Assembly (NCBI GenBank): GCA_959604115.1
Contig: CAUHBW010000239.1
Location: 1-6,109 of the forward strand
Source of the DNA: an uncultured Bilophila sp.
Lineage (GTDB): Bacteria > Desulfobacterota > Desulfovibrionia > Desulfovibrionales > Desulfovibrionaceae
Length of the DNA: 6,109 nt
Direction: 5' to 3'
Position 1 is the first letter of the stretch; every line of letters starts with the position of its first letter. Of the stretch, positions 6,004 through 6,109 are shown piece by piece. The position numbers and the translations under genes are program-made. Below the pieces are notes generated by a model that saw only the letters and a program-made list of their open reading frames with translations, was not told the DNA's origin and did not search any database.

Positions 6004-6018
6004 TAAAAAGTTGAACAT
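5986..6018 (-). CDS. possible 10-residue leader ORF ending one base before the RTX start
   Basis: An ATG at 6018 opens MFNFLLSSGG and stops at TAA (5988-5986), leaving one A before the RTX ATG (TAAAATG). GGAG (6031-6028) lies nine bases upstream, a usable but slightly distant ribosome site. An in-frame ATG at 6039 would extend it to 17 residues but has no ribosome site. The two leucines are consecutive TTA codons, a codon absent from all 1331 codons of the RTX gene. Translation would pass through the palindrome covering the RTX ribosome site, so coupling is possible. An ORF this short could be chance. Confidence 0.3.
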   Translation of the reverse strand: MFNFLLSSGG

Positions 6019-6027
6019 GCTCTTTTT

Positions 6028-6046
6028 CTCCGGCCCCATGCCGGAG
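6028..6046 (-). other. leader stem-loop upstream of the RTX gene
   Basis: CTCCGGC (6028-6034) and GCCGGAG (6040-6046) form a perfect seven-pair stem with a five-base loop. On the transcribed strand it is followed by A residues, so it is not a terminator. Its upstream flank reads CTCCTCCTCC (6052-6043), complementary to the RTX ribosome site. Confidence 0.55.
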
Positions 6047-6064
6047 GAGGAGCGTGGACAGATT

Positions 6065-6097
6065 CCCCGAGTTCCGCAAAGCGGCTTGCGGACGGGG
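6065..6097 (-). other. second leader or upstream stem-loop
   Basis: CCCCG/CGGGG (6065-6069, 6093-6097) encloses CCGCAA/TTGCGG (6074-6079, 6086-6091) with an asymmetric internal loop. There is no U tract on either side. It may be part of a long RTX leader or the end of an upstream gene. No clear promoter is visible for the RTX gene before the window ends. Confidence 0.45.
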
Positions 6098-6109
6098 CGG
6101 ACCCTTTGT

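Noticed and set aside
1953..6014. 1353-codon open frame on the plus strand
   Set aside because: It mirrors the RTX gene codon by codon, starts with TTG inside a hairpin, and gives a low-complexity Gly/Val/His/Asp product with no recognisable domain. Absence of TTA, CTA and TCA in the real gene explains it.
6028..6046. Terminator of a gene upstream of the RTX gene
   Set aside because: The stem is followed by A residues on the minus strand; the facing run is on the wrong side to act as a U tract.

Overview
All four confident genes lie on the minus strand. The DNA is GC-rich with strong codon bias. The largest gene encodes an RTX/S-layer-like protein built from N-terminal 'HY..YG..EG' repeats, acidic GGxGxD calcium repeats and an unprocessed C-terminal export end. 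That style is common in Desulfovibrionaceae-type deltaproteobacteria and some alphaproteobacteria. A gut or sediment Desulfovibrio/Bilophila-like host is my best guess from protein style alone; nothing in the window proves it. A resolvase with a res-like site next to a toxin-antitoxin pair is typical of plasmid or integrated-element maintenance, so this may be accessory DNA.

Layout, reading leftward along the transcribed strand from the right end. A structured leader (6109-5985) holds two hairpins, a possible 10-codon leader ORF and a perfect 18-bp palindrome enclosing the ribosome binding site. It precedes the 1331-residue secreted RTX/S-layer-like protein (5984-1989). The gene is followed by two tandem stem-loops and a textbook rho-independent terminator (1974-1894). 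Next comes a 112-bp array of three inverted-repeat subsites (1854-1743), which looks like a Tn3-type res site. The promoter and start of a 186-residue serine recombinase (1729-1169) are embedded in or next to it. A hairpin-rich gap (1168-859) separates the recombinase from a two-gene type II toxin-antitoxin operon: a DUF1778 ribbon-helix-helix antitoxin (858-571) overlapping a TacT-like GNAT toxin (574-65).

How the parts fit together: the recombinase and its array probably resolve dimers or cointegrates and autoregulate through the overlapping promoter. The toxin-antitoxin pair would stabilise the same element. The RTX gene is insulated by its own terminator and appears strongly expressed: none of its codons is TTA, CTA or TCA, which leaves the whole antisense frame open for about 4 kb. 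The most distinctive unexplained signals are the RTX leader (a Shine-Dalgarno sequence inside a palindrome, overlapped by a tiny ORF carrying two tandem TTA codons) and the unusual spacing and orientation of the three res-like subsites.
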